Assembly: GCA_029210865.1 (NCBI GenBank)
Contig: JARGGE010000041.1
Coordinates: 1 to 12,450, forward strand
From: Trueperaceae bacterium
GTDB lineage: Bacteria; Deinococcota; Deinococci; Deinococcales; Trueperaceae
Length of the DNA stretch: 12,450 bases
Direction: 5' to 3'
Shown: piece by piece, positions 1 to 7,161 of the stretch
How positions within the stretch are numbered: position 1 is the first letter of the stretch
Layout of the letters: every line of letters begins with the position of its first letter
Position numbers and translations under genes: made by a program
The notes under the pieces: model-generated
The model's input: only the letters and a program-made list of their open reading frames with translations
Database searches by the model: none
Told to the model about the DNA's origin: nothing

Positions 1-359
1 GCAAGGCCGACCGCACCACCACGCACCTGTTCATCTGCCTGCTCGCCTACTACGTGCGTTGGCACCTCGAGCGCGCCTGGGCCACCCTCACCTACCGCGA
101 CCACGACCCCCTCAGCTCCGACGAGCGTGACCCCGTCGCGCCAGCCGAACGCAGCGACGCCGCCGACCGCAAAGCCGCGACCCACACCACCGACAGCAGC
201 GAGATCGTGCACTCCTTCAAGACCCTGCTGGAGAGCCTCGGCACCATCGTGCGCAACACCCACCAGCACGCGGAAACGGGCGCCACCATCACGCTCGACA
301 CCATCCCCACCGCCCACCAACAGCACGCCCTCGAACTCGTGGAGACCATCAACCCGTAG
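1..359 (+). CDS. IS1634-type transposase, C-terminal end (cut by window edge)
   Basis: Only the last ~118 codons are inside the window; the reading frame is open from base 3 with no need for a start. The visible protein begins KADRTTTHLFICLLAYYVRW. This matches the C-terminal part of IS1634-type (IS4-superfamily) DDE transposases, where the strand after the catalytic Glu is followed by 'H.FIC.LAYYV.WH...A'. The rest holds the 'RDPVAPA..S..A..K' stretch and an 'SF..LL..L.TI.RN' segment also usual for the family. The catalytic core lies upstream of the window, so I cannot tell whether this copy is intact. The gene ends at TAG 357-359, and a 12-bp perfect hairpin follows within 30 bp. The call rests on remembered family features, not on a search. 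Confidence 0.72.
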   Translation, partial: KADRTTTHLFICLLAYYVRWHLERAWATLTYRDHDPLSSDERDPVAPAERSDAADRKAATHTTDSSEIVHSFKTLLESLGTIVRNTHQHAETGATITLDTIPTAHQQHALELVETINP

Positions 360-387
360 TCACGAGCGCGCACCCCGCATAACGACC

Positions 388-412
388 TGAGCCCCGTCAC
401 TGACGGGGCTCA
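388..412. terminator. 12-bp perfect hairpin downstream of IS1634-type transposase
   Basis: TGAGCCCCGTCA at 388-399 and its exact reverse complement TGACGGGGCTCA at 401-412 are separated by a single base. In RNA the inner pairs would open to form a normal loop, leaving a very stable GC stem. No U tract follows. It sits 28 bp after the transposase stop and could end that transcript, or be part of the subterminal structure of the insertion sequence. Confidence 0.45.
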
Positions 413-439
413 CGTGACTACAGGCAGTCCAACTTCAGC

Positions 440-655
440 CTAAGACGTCGCCAGGCGCGACGCGATCGGGTTCGCCAGGGCGAAGAAGGCGAGGAAGAGG
501 CCGAAGGTCACGAACACGGCGGGGCGGACCAGGTGCTCGGTCGGCTCGGTCTTGGCCAGGTTCCGGTCGCTGAGCCCACCTCGGAACGTGCGCACCAACT
601 GCGCGGCGCCGACGAGGACGCCGAGCGCACCGACCGAGAGCATCGCCCACCACAT
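440..655 (-). CDS. small two-helix membrane protein of unknown function
   Basis: This 71-residue protein (73 if the GTG at 659-661 is used instead of the ATG at 653-655) has two clear hydrophobic segments. The first is near residues 1-20 (MWWAMLSVGALGVLVGAAQL) and the second near 45-63 (AVFVTFGLFLAFFALANPI). A polar loop rich in Arg, Lys and Glu joins them. I do not recognise a family. The stop lies only about 80 bp from the end of the IS1634-type transposase gene and pointing toward it. The last few codons (LATS) could therefore have been altered by insertion of that element, but the element's end cannot be placed. No strong ribosome binding site is visible. A -10-like GATACAA just before the start might mean a leaderless message, which is speculative. 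Confidence 0.6.
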   Translation of the reverse strand: MWWAMLSVGALGVLVGAAQLVRTFRGGLSDRNLAKTEPTEHLVRPAVFVTFGLFLAFFALANPIASRLATS

Positions 656-788
656 GGGCACCGTTGTATCGCGGATCCGGCCGTGCCGGTGCGCACCGCC
701 GACGCCGCGGCCGCTGCGCTAGCGTGCCGAGGGCCCTCGCCAGGCGCTACGTCGCGCGGAGGCGGGGCGCCCGCGGAGGGATCCACGC

Positions 789-1670
789 ATGGGAACGGGT
801 TCGGGCACGATGGATCGGCGTCGGCGGGCGCGCGTCATCGCCGGAGGCGTCGGCTGGCTCCTGGCGATCGCGGCGGCCGTGGCCTGCGCCCCCGTGGCGT
901 CGCCGGCGGCCGTCGCTGCGAACGGCGCGGACGGCCCGCCGAGCGACGCGCGCATCCTCTCCGCGTACTACGGGCTCGCTGCGCTCCCAGCCCACGCCTC
1001 GTTGGCCTGCCTGCGCCGGGTCACCGGGGAGGACGGCATGCCCGTCACCTTCTCGGTCCAGCACGATGCCGCCACCGTCACGCCCGATGCCTTCGCGGTC
1101 GAGACCGCGACCGGCGAGCTCGTGACGCCGCTGTGCGCGACGCTGCGCCCCGCGACCGAGCCGCTCGAGCGGAGGACGGTCCTGCTCGCCGGCCCCTTCG
1201 GCACCCCGGACGCCCCGCCGCGCGCCGTGGTCGTGGGCGGCGGGCTCGCGGACGCGGCCGGTCGGTCGCTCGTGGGCTTCCGCTCGGACGCGATCACGCC
1301 GCTCGAGGCCGGGCCGAGCCTGGTGCTCGCGGAGCGCTTCGATCCCGACACGGTCGGGTTGACTGGCGAGTGCCTCACCGGCACCCAGCAGGTGGTTCAG
1401 CTCGTCTGGGAGGGCGGCGTCACCGGCCCGCAGGACGCCGCCCTTGGGGAGCCGCAGCGGCTGGGTGTCCGGGTCGCGCTCGAGGACGGTGCGGTCGTGG
1501 CGCCCGTGACCCTCGCCGACGACGACCCCGACAACTTCGTCCTCGCGTGCCTGGGCACCGCCGTGCCCGCGCGCTCGGTCGCGGTCGACGCGGGGCTCTT
1601 CTTCGACCCGGGCGACGACCCGAACCCCGCGACGCGCGTCGAGGTCGTGACCGGCGGCGGGGTCGACTAG
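789..1670 (+). CDS. secreted or lipoprotein-like conserved hypothetical protein
   Basis: This is a 293-residue protein with an arginine-rich N-terminus (residues 10-15) and a hydrophobic core at about 16-32. Residues AVAC at 30-33 resemble a weak lipobox with Cys33 as the lipidation candidate; a plain signal peptidase I site near residues 40-44 is the alternative. The exported part has exactly four cysteines (74, 116, 195, 254), which suggests two disulfides. Notable stretches are CATLRPATEPLERRTVLLAG, near residue 116, and TPLEAGPSLVLAE, near 170. These look like a conserved beta-rich domain, but I cannot name the family. The start is supported by GGAGGG at 775-780, 8 bp upstream; an internal ATG at codon 8 would also keep the signal. 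The gene converges on the YdeI-like gene with only 20 bp between the stops. It is not an enzyme I recognise. Confidence 0.75.
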   Translation: MGTGSGTMDRRRRARVIAGGVGWLLAIAAAVACAPVASPAAVAANGADGPPSDARILSAYYGLAALPAHASLACLRRVTGEDGMPVTFSVQHDAATVTPDAFAVETATGELVTPLCATLRPATEPLERRTVLLAGPFGTPDAPPRAVVVGGGLADAAGRSLVGFRSDAITPLEAGPSLVLAERFDPDTVGLTGECLTGTQQVVQLVWEGGVTGPQDAALGEPQRLGVRVALEDGAVVAPVTLADDDPDNFVLACLGTAVPARSVAVDAGLFFDPGDDPNPATRVEVVTGGGVD

Positions 1671-1676
1671 CTGGGT

Positions 1677-1699
1677 GAGCGCCCGACGGTTCAGCGCTC
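1677..1699. terminator. weak hairpin between convergent genes
   Basis: GAGCGC at 1677-1682 pairs with GCGCTC at 1694-1699 around an 11-base loop. It lies between the convergent stops at 1670 and 1691 and overlaps the last codons of the minus-strand gene. The stem is only 6 bp and has no U tract, so a bidirectional terminator role is only a possibility. Confidence 0.25.
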
Positions 1700-2311
1700 C
1701 AAGGCGCCCTTGCCGGCCAGGATCTTGTCCCGCGCCTTGGCGATGCGTGCGACGCGGGTCTCGGGCTTCTTCGCCGCGCCCACGTGGAGCACGTAGCTGG
1801 TCTGCCGCCCGGGTGTGAGCTTGTGGAAGGCCTCGGCCAACTCGGGGTCGGCGTCCACGGCCTCGATCAGCTCGTCCGGCAGGTCGAGCTCGCGCGCCTC
1901 CTTGGGCGGCTTGACGCCTTCTGTCGCGTACGCCATCGCTTCGCGCAGGTACGCGCGGAGCACCGGTTCGAGCGCCGCGACGTCCTCGTTGCGGGTGAAG
2001 CGGAACATGTCGGGATGCCGGGTGTTCGGTCCCGAGCGCTCGAGCACGCCCTCGGGGTCCTTCAGGAGCGCCGCGTGGAAGAAGGTCAGGCGGAAATCGC
2101 CGCGGAAGGCGCCGACGATGGCGACGTTGCGCCCCGCGTGGACGTAGCAGGGGTGCGCCCATTTGAGCGCCTCCTCGAGCCCGACGTCGAGGCAGATGCG
2201 GCGCAGCTGCTCCAGGCCGTCGGTCCATCGCCGTGTCGAGCAGTCTGGCGTGGCGAAGCGGGGGCAGCGACCGCATCCCTTGGTGAAGTAGTCCTCGATG
2301 TTCGTGATCAC
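1691..2311 (-). CDS. YdeI/OmpD-associated family protein (DUF1801-like plus OmdA-like)
   Basis: This 206-residue protein has the two-part layout of the YdeI family. A DUF1801-like domain spans about residues 30-125, with GLEEALKWAHPCY, VAIVGAFRGDFRLTFFHAAL and the 'DPEGVLERSGPNTR' stretch. A C-terminal OmdA-like segment spans about 140-206, with LPDELIEAV, AFHKLTPGRQTSYVLHV, AKKPETRVARIAK and GKG. The family is widespread; its members are small cytosolic proteins with no firmly established biochemical role. Near the N-terminus three cysteines (CGRCPRFATPDC, residues 13-24) resemble a metal-binding cluster, unproven. The start is GTG at 2309-2311. Its 143-bp upstream region is shared with the divergent dehydrogenase gene, and I see no convincing promoter there. 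The length is normal for the family and the gene looks intact. Confidence 0.88.
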   Translation of the reverse strand: MITNIEDYFTKGCGRCPRFATPDCSTRRWTDGLEQLRRICLDVGLEEALKWAHPCYVHAGRNVAIVGAFRGDFRLTFFHAALLKDPEGVLERSGPNTRHPDMFRFTRNEDVAALEPVLRAYLREAMAYATEGVKPPKEARELDLPDELIEAVDADPELAEAFHKLTPGRQTSYVLHVGAAKKPETRVARIAKARDKILAGKGALER

Positions 2312-2454
2312 TCGACCAACCTACGCCCGCGGGGCCGCGGCGGCGATCGCGCGGCGGTTCGTGACACGTGCGCCACGGTGCGGGTCTGGCGACCATGCGA
2401 CACTCGCCGACAGCGAAGGGCCGGCCACTCGGCGGTCCCTGGAGGTCGACCGTC

Positions 2455-3393
2455 ATGGCATGGAGCGCGCGCGACATCCCCGACCAGACCGGCCGCGTGG
2501 CCGTCGTCACCGGCGGCAACGGCGGGCTCGGGCTCGAGACCGTCCGCGAGCTGGCCCGAAAGGGCGCGCGCGTGGTGATGGCGGCGCGCAACCGGGAGAA
2601 GGCGGCGCGCGCCCACGCGCAGGTGGTCGCCGAGCTGCCCGAGGCCTCGATCGAGGTGCGCGCGCTCGACCTCGGGTCGTTGGCCTCGGTCCGCGCCTTC
2701 GGCGCGGAGGTCCTGGAGGCGCACGCCGTCATCGACCTGCTGTTCGCCAACGCGGGGGTCATGGCGACGCCCGAGGGCACGACCGTCGACGGCTTCGAGA
2801 CGCAGTTCGGGACCAACCACCTGGGCCATTTCGAACTGACCCGGCTGCTATTGCCGGCCCTGCACCGCGCGGGCGCCGACCGCGTGGTGACGACGACCTC
2901 GACCGCCCGCTTCGGGGCCGGCCCGTACGACCTGGACGACCCGCACCATCGCCGCCGCCGCTACGAGCCGTGCGAGGCCTACGGCTACGCGAAGCTCGCG
3001 AACCTGCAGTTCGCCCTGGAGCTCGACCGGCGCCTGCGCGCCGCCGGCTCGCGCGTCGCCGCGTTCTCGGCCGACCCGGGCTTGGCGCGCACCGACCTCC
3101 AGACGACGACGGCGAACCAGCTGCCGGGCCGATCGCAGAAGCTCGCCGAGGGGATGGTCCGGTGGATCGGCCAGTCGGCGGCGGCCGGGGCGCTCGATCA
3201 GCTGCGCGCCGGGACCGACCCCGAGGCCGAGGGCGGCACGCTGTACCGCCCGCGCTGGATCGCGGTCGGGCCGCCGGTGGTGGGCGGGATCGGTCCGCGG
3301 TTGCGGAAGCCCGCGGACCTGGCGAAGCTCTGGTCGCTGTCGGAGCAGGAGATCGGCGCGGCCTTCGACGTGCCCGCCTTGGCGCGGGCTTAG
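2455..3393 (+). CDS. short-chain dehydrogenase/reductase (SDR), retinol-dehydrogenase-like
   Basis: This 312-residue cytosolic NAD(P)-dependent oxidoreductase begins MAWSARDIPDQTGR, typical of the RDH/WWOX-like SDR group. The cofactor motif TGGNGGLG is at residues 19-26. NAG is at 99-101 (ANAG rather than the usual NNAG), a structural Asn at 121 (TNHLGHF), the catalytic Ser at 149, and Tyr176 and Lys180 in YGYAK. Arg45 after the second strand would favour NADP(H), an inference. The ATG at 2455 is chosen because GGAGG (2441-2445) lies 9 bp upstream and the protein then starts at the family's normal point; the frame stays open to an earlier ATG at 2368, but that extension has no family character. 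The substrate cannot be read from sequence. The loop at about 158-170 (DLDDPHHRRRRY) is unusually Arg-rich. All catalytic residues are present. Confidence 0.93.
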   Translation: MAWSARDIPDQTGRVAVVTGGNGGLGLETVRELARKGARVVMAARNREKAARAHAQVVAELPEASIEVRALDLGSLASVRAFGAEVLEAHAVIDLLFANAGVMATPEGTTVDGFETQFGTNHLGHFELTRLLLPALHRAGADRVVTTTSTARFGAGPYDLDDPHHRRRRYEPCEAYGYAKLANLQFALELDRRLRAAGSRVAAFSADPGLARTDLQTTTANQLPGRSQKLAEGMVRWIGQSAAAGALDQLRAGTDPEAEGGTLYRPRWIAVGPPVVGGIGPRLRKPADLAKLWSLSEQEIGAAFDVPALARA

Positions 3394-3461
3394 GACCGGC
3401 GCGCCGCGCCGGCGATGCCGAGCGCGATCAGCACGAGCCCGATGATGACGAGTCGGTGCAT
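3390..3461 (-). CDS. possible 23-residue single-helix membrane microprotein
   Basis: The reverse strand encodes MHRLVIIGLVLIALGIAGAA followed by RRS and TAA. That is a single hydrophobic helix of about 17 residues with a positive N-flank and a positive tail, like many bacterial membrane microproteins. A purine-rich GAGGGGG (plus-strand 3470-3476) lies 8 bases before the ATG. It starts 22 bp after the stop of the DUF1328 gene and would be its second cistron. Its stop overlaps the last 4 bases of the convergent dehydrogenase gene. At this length, chance is possible. The clean hydrophobic pattern, ribosome binding site and operon spacing together make it plausible. Confidence 0.45.
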   Translation of the reverse strand: MHRLVIIGLVLIALGIAGAARRS

Positions 3462-3483
3462 GGGGTCGTCCCCCTCTCGGTGG

Positions 3484-3642
3484 TTACCTGAAGAGTCGGA
3501 CGATCAGCGACAGCACGAACAGGGCCAGGAACACGAAGAAGAGCACGCGTCCGATGGCGACGGCGCCCGCTGCGATGCCGCCGAAGCCGAAGACCGCGGC
3601 GATGATCGCGATCAGGAAGAACGCGATGGACCAGCGAAGCAT
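3484..3642 (-). CDS. DUF1328 family small membrane protein
   Basis: This is a 52-residue protein starting MLRWSIAFFLIAIIAAVFGF, then GGIAAGAVAIGRVLFF and a second hydrophobic run ending VRLFR. This is the DUF1328 (YtjA-like) pattern: an MLRW start, a GFGGIA turn, and two transmembrane segments (about residues 4-20 and 31-49). The length is normal for the family. Function is unknown; members are often linked with envelope or general stress, which the sequence itself does not show. The start is strongly supported by AAGGGAGG (plus-strand 3648-3655), 5 bases upstream of the ATG. The gene is divergent from the large propeller gene across a 213-bp intergenic region, and probably forms an operon with the 23-residue frame downstream. 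Confidence 0.9.
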   Translation of the reverse strand: MLRWSIAFFLIAIIAAVFGFGGIAAGAVAIGRVLFFVFLALFVLSLIVRLFR

Positions 3643-3690
3643 GGTGGCCTCCCTTCACGAGGGCACAAACGGTCACCTCAATCCTAGCAG

Positions 3691-3740
3691 GGCGATCGGA
3701 TTCTCGCCGTGGCGCCGGTACCTCGGCGCGTCCGATCGCC
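3691..3740. promoter_or_regulatory. spaced 10-bp perfect inverted repeat with nested hairpin (possible operator or RNA structure)
   Basis: GGCGATCGGA at 3691-3700 and its exact reverse complement TCCGATCGCC at 3731-3740 flank 30 bases. Inside, GCGCCG (3712-3717) pairs with CGGCGC (3724-3729). The centre-to-centre distance of the arms is 40 bp, close to four helical turns. The element lies in the divergent region between the DUF1328 gene (start 3642) and the propeller gene (start 3856). A -10-like TACACT is at 3769-3774 on the plus strand. A two-site operator and a transcribed structure are both possible. Confidence 0.4.
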
Positions 3741-3855
3741 AGGGCCGCATGTCCCTGACCCGGGAACCTACACTGAGGACACACGACCTGGACGCCGGCG
3801 CACCGCCGCCCCATCGACGCTCGACGGCGTCCTCGTTCACGAGGGAGGTCGGGAC

Positions 3856-6800
3856 ATGGCACGAGGAACCGCGCGGGCGAGCTCCGACGGACGGCGCCGG
3901 ACGTGGATGGCGGTGGTCGCGATCGGGATGCTGCTCGGCATCGCCTGGGCCGCCGAGGGCGACGAGCACTGGTCGCGCCAGTTCCCCGAACCGGCGCGCT
4001 CGACCGAGATGACGGCTGCCACCGGCATGAGCGACGGGATCGGCCAACCTTCCGTGCGGCGGCTGCAGTGGCACGATGGCAAGCTCTGGCTCGCGGGCGT
4101 CTGGGAGACGGGCGTCGATGCCACCAACCTGGCCGAGGGCAAGACGAACGAGTATTGGCACCTGTGGACCTGGTCGCCCGAGGACGGCTACCAGGTGGTC
4201 GCCCACTTCCACTCGGCCGCCGGCGGCGCGGGTCCGAACGGCGTGATCAACGACTTCACCTGGCTGCCCGACGGCCGCCTGGTCGTGGTGGGCGAGTTCA
4301 CCCAGGTGGACAACCCAGGCGGCAACCGCTTCCACAACGTCAACGCGCTCGCCGTGTACGACCCGAACGAGCCGGGTCCCGACGCCTGGCGCCCGCTCGG
4401 TCGCGTGCAGTACAACGGCACGATCAGCCCAGGCGGCTCGCTCCAGTCCGTCGCCTACGACCCCCAAGGCAACGACCTGTACCTGGGCGGGTCCTTCGAG
4501 GGCGCCCAGTTCGTGCAGCCGCTGCACTCGAACGCCTTCCACCGCTTCGACCTCGACACGGGCACGTACCAGGCGATCCTCGCGGGTCCCGCCGGCGGCC
4601 ACCCGCGCGTGCGCCGCATCCGCGTCGACACGTCCACGTCGCCGTCGACCGTCTACCTCGCGGGGAGCTGGCACTACGTCGGCGGCAACGGCATCAACCC
4701 CGAGGTCACGACCTCGACGGCCTCCTACTCGACCGGCTTCGCGGCGTGGCGCGAGGGCGTGGGCTGGATCCCGTACCCGGCAGCGTTCCCGAGCGACGGC
4801 GCGGCCGGCAAGGACGAGGGCATCCTCGGCACCGCCGCCGACTTCATCGCGTTCGATTCGGTCGTGGTGCGCGACTTCCTCGTCGACGGCGAAGACGTCT
4901 GGATCTGCGGCAGCTTCGCGGAGGGCCGCGACCAGGCACCGTTGCGCGGTATCGCCAAGTGGGACGACGCCCTCCAGGCGTGGGTCGACCCCACCGGGCA
5001 CGGCGGCGTCGGGCGCGACTGCTTCAGCGTCGAGAAGACGGCCGACGGCCGCGTCTACTTCGCCGGCGCCTTCGGCGGCCGGCGCGCGGCAGACGCTTTC
5101 TACGACGGCTTCCTCGACGGTACGCCGGCGCACGGCGCGGTCGCGTACGACCCGGCCAGCGATACCTGGAGCCAACTGGGCTCGGGGCTGTCGAGCCGCG
5201 TCATGCCCGAGATCCGCTTGACCACGAACGGGGACGACGTCTACTTCGCCGGCGACTTCAACTTCATCGGCGCCGAGAACTTCGGTACCAGCGCGCCGGC
5301 CGAGGCGGAGTCCTGGTACTTGGCGCGCTGGAACGCGTCGATCGACTTCCTGGCGAATCCCGCCGTCGTCGCCGACGGCAACGCGCCGTACCAGGCGCAC
5401 GTCGTCACGGCGGGCGCGCCCGAGGGCGCCGAGCACTGGTCGCGGGCCTTCTCGCCGCCGGCGCGCGGCGACACGCGCACCCTCACCGGCTTGAGCGACG
5501 GCATCGGGGTGCCGGACGTCGCCGGCATCGCCTGGATCGGCGACACGCTCTACTTCGGTGGCAGCTGGGAGGCCGAGCGCGGCACCCGCTGGTACGCCTG
5601 GACGCTGCACCCCGAGCGTGGCTACGAGCGCATCGCCTGGGCCCGCGGCGACGGCCCGCAAGGACCGCCCGAGGGCGTCCAGGTCATCCAGGGCAAGCTC
5701 TACGTCTACGGCGCGCTGAGCGACTTCGCCGGCGTGGCCGTCTACGACCCGGCGGATGGCACGTGGTCGCGCATCGAGGGCACGTACCTGGGCCAGCCCG
5801 TGGTGGGCAACAGCGCCCGCGACGGCACCGGCGTGGTCAACGACCTCGCCTTCGACGAGCGCACCGGCGACCTCTACCTGGTGGGCAACTGGGCGCCGAC
5901 GCTGGAGATGCCGGACGTCGAGCACCCGCTCGATATCGCCGCCGCGCTGCGCATCGACGCGGGCGGCGAGTACCACCTTCTCGGCCGCGACCTCAAGGCC
6001 GAGGACCCGACCAAGCCCACCAAGGGCATCTACGCGATCGTGCTCGACACGCGCACGACACCGCCGGGCATCTACGTCGCCGGCACCTTCGGCTACTACG
6101 GCCCCGTGCCGACCAGCCACGCCCGCTTCGCCTACAACGTCGCCCGCTACGACCACGAGGCCGAGGACTGGCGCCCGGTGGGCAAGGGCAACTTCACCCA
6201 CCTGAGCGAGCTCGACGCCGGCACCTACCCCGAAGGCCTGCCGGGTCTGCCGGCCAGGACGCTCGAGCCCGGATACGTCAACTACGTGGGCTTTCTCCAG
6301 GAGGGCTTCCCGCGCGTCGATTCGCTCGCGCTCGACGCCCAGGGCAACCTGTACGCGGGCGGCACGCTCGCGATCCTCAGCCGCGACCCCGACCTCGCGT
6401 CGCGCCACGCGGTGGAGACCTACGGCCTCGCCAAGTACGACGCTGCGACCGATACGTGGGGGCCGGCCAACACCACGGGCGGCGTGTCGCGCGACGTGCG
6501 CCAGATGACCTGGCTCGACGACACCCACCTCCTGCTCTCCGGCAGCTTCATCTACGACGAGGCTTGGAACCAGCTGCACGACGTGGCCATCCTCGACACG
6601 ACCACGGGCGAGCTCCAGCCGCTCGGCGGCGGCCTCCGCATCGCCGGGCAGAACCACGTGGTGGGCGCGCAGGTGGTGCACGCCGTGCGGGGCGACGAGC
6701 TGTGGTTCGCCGGCTACTTCGACCACGCGGGCGTCAACGCCAACGCCCTGAACGCGGCGCCGGTCCCGTCGGCGTACCTCGCGATGTACGACCCCACCCG

Positions 6801-7101
6801 CGTCCTGGACCCGAACTTCTACCTCGAGGTGGCGACGGTCGAACCCATTGACGGCCCTTCCGGGAACAGTTCGGTGTCGGTGAGCGTGGAGCTCTCCGCC
6901 CGCCTCACCCAGGGCGAGGGCACGATCACCTGGTACGAGCGGCGCTCCGACGGCACCTTCACCCCGAAGGGCACGGGCGAGACCTACCGGGCCAGCCTGC
7001 GCGTGGCGCCCGGCAGCGGCGACCTCTTCGCCTACGTCGCGGTCACGGGACCGGACGGCGTGGAGGGGGGCAAGGTGCCGGTGCGCATTCCGGTCCGCTG
7101 A
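3856..7101 (+). CDS. large exported double beta-propeller protein with C-terminal Ig-like domain
   Basis: This 1081-residue protein has a signal sequence (RRR at 13-15, hydrophobic core about 17-31, likely cleavage after AWA or WAA). RRTWM is a loose Tat-like motif. Two homologous modules follow. Module 1 (about 37-525) starts EHWSRQFPEPAR and has a SDGIG motif; module 2 (526-985) starts EHWSRAFSPPAR, also with SDGIG. Each has seven motifs of the form [LIV][YWV]xxGx[FWL]. They start near residues 77, 142, 208, 266, 348, 400 and 462 in module 1, and near 565, 615, 673, 739, 832, 892 and 949 in module 2. This fits two seven-bladed propellers of kelch or delta-60 type. Residues 987-1081 look like an Ig-like domain. 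There is no sortase motif or membrane anchor, so it is probably secreted or envelope-associated. No enzymatic residues are recognised; ligand or polysaccharide binding is a guess. The ATG at 3856 has GAGGGAGG (3841-3848) 7 bp upstream. Confidence 0.85.
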   Translation: MARGTARASSDGRRRTWMAVVAIGMLLGIAWAAEGDEHWSRQFPEPARSTEMTAATGMSDGIGQPSVRRLQWHDGKLWLAGVWETGVDATNLAEGKTNEYWHLWTWSPEDGYQVVAHFHSAAGGAGPNGVINDFTWLPDGRLVVVGEFTQVDNPGGNRFHNVNALAVYDPNEPGPDAWRPLGRVQYNGTISPGGSLQSVAYDPQGNDLYLGGSFEGAQFVQPLHSNAFHRFDLDTGTYQAILAGPAGGHPRVRRIRVDTSTSPSTVYLAGSWHYVGGNGINPEVTTSTASYSTGFAAWREGVGWIPYPAAFPSDGAAGKDEGILGTAADFIAFDSVVVRDFLVDGEDVWICGSFAEGRDQAPLRGIAKWDDALQAWVDPTGHGGVGRDCFSVEKTADGRVYFAGAFGGRRAADAFYDGFLDGTPAHGAVAYDPASDTWSQLGSGLSSRVMPEIRLTTNGDDVYFAGDFNFIGAENFGTSAPAEAESWYLARWNASIDFLANPAVVADGNAPYQAHVVTAGAPEGAEHWSRAFSPPARGDTRTLTGLSDGIGVPDVAGIAWIGDTLYFGGSWEAERGTRWYAWTLHPERGYERIAWARGDGPQGPPEGVQVIQGKLYVYGALSDFAGVAVYDPADGTWSRIEGTYLGQPVVGNSARDGTGVVNDLAFDERTGDLYLVGNWAPTLEMPDVEHPLDIAAALRIDAGGEYHLLGRDLKAEDPTKPTKGIYAIVLDTRTTPPGIYVAGTFGYYGPVPTSHARFAYNVARYDHEAEDWRPVGKGNFTHLSELDAGTYPEGLPGLPARTLEPGYVNYVGFLQEGFPRVDSLALDAQGNLYAGGTLAILSRDPDLASRHAVETYGLAKYDAATDTWGPANTTGGVSRDVRQMTWLDDTHLLLSGSFIYDEAWNQLHDVAILDTTTGELQPLGGGLRIAGQNHVVGAQVVHAVRGDELWFAGYFDHAGVNANALNAAPVPSAYLAMYDPTRVLDPNFYLEVATVEPIDGPSGNSSVSVSVELSARLTQGEGTITWYERRSDGTFTPKGTGETYRASLRVAPGSGDLFAYVAVTGPDGVEGGKVPVRIPVR
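3964..5430 (+). repeat. first propeller module of the internal protein duplication
   Basis: This codes for residues 37-525 of the exported protein, from EHWSRQF to just before the second EHWSR. Seven G-x-[FW] motifs (offsets 0, 65, 131, 189, 271, 323 and 385 residues from the first) match those of module 2. The sixth motif is preceded by GGVGRD here and GGVSRD in module 2, which confirms register. The similarity is at protein level; I see no long identical DNA, so the duplication is old. Confidence 0.75.
5431..6813 (+). repeat. second propeller module of the internal protein duplication
   Basis: This codes for residues 526-986, from EHWSRAF to just before the Ig-like domain. Motif offsets from its first motif are 0, 50, 108, 174, 267, 327 and 384 residues. 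The overall span is nearly identical to module 1. Some motifs are weaker here (LYVYGAL, LYAGGTL), suggesting divergence of blades two and five. Confidence 0.72.
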
Positions 7102-7130
7102 CCAACGACGGACCTTCGGCGCGATCCGGT

Positions 7131-7154
7131 TCGGGCGCCCTCCGGGGCGCCCGA
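7131..7154. terminator. strong 10-bp hairpin between convergent genes
   Basis: TCGGGCGCCC at 7131-7140 and GGGCGCCCGA at 7145-7154 form a perfect stem with a TCCG loop. It lies between the propeller stop (7101) and the stop of the phzF-like remnant (7162), so it can serve both strands. There is no U tract on either side, as is common in high-GC genomes. Confidence 0.6.
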
Positions 7155-7161
7155 CCGCGCC

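Noticed and set aside
662..788. Promoters for the divergent small membrane protein and exported protein genes
   Set aside because: TAGCGT near 720 (plus) and GATACAA near 667 (minus) resemble -10 boxes, but neither has a credible -35 partner, so I do not list them as features.
747..2816. Long minus-strand open frame across the exported protein, YdeI-like and dehydrogenase genes
   Set aside because: It crosses three well-supported genes in other frames and has low-complexity composition; it is a GC shadow.
3673..6851. Very long open frames on both strands overlapping the propeller gene
   Set aside because: They are Arg-, Pro-, Gly- or Val-rich with no domain character and arise from the high GC at third codon positions. 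The propeller frame has a ribosome binding site, signal peptide and repeated motifs.
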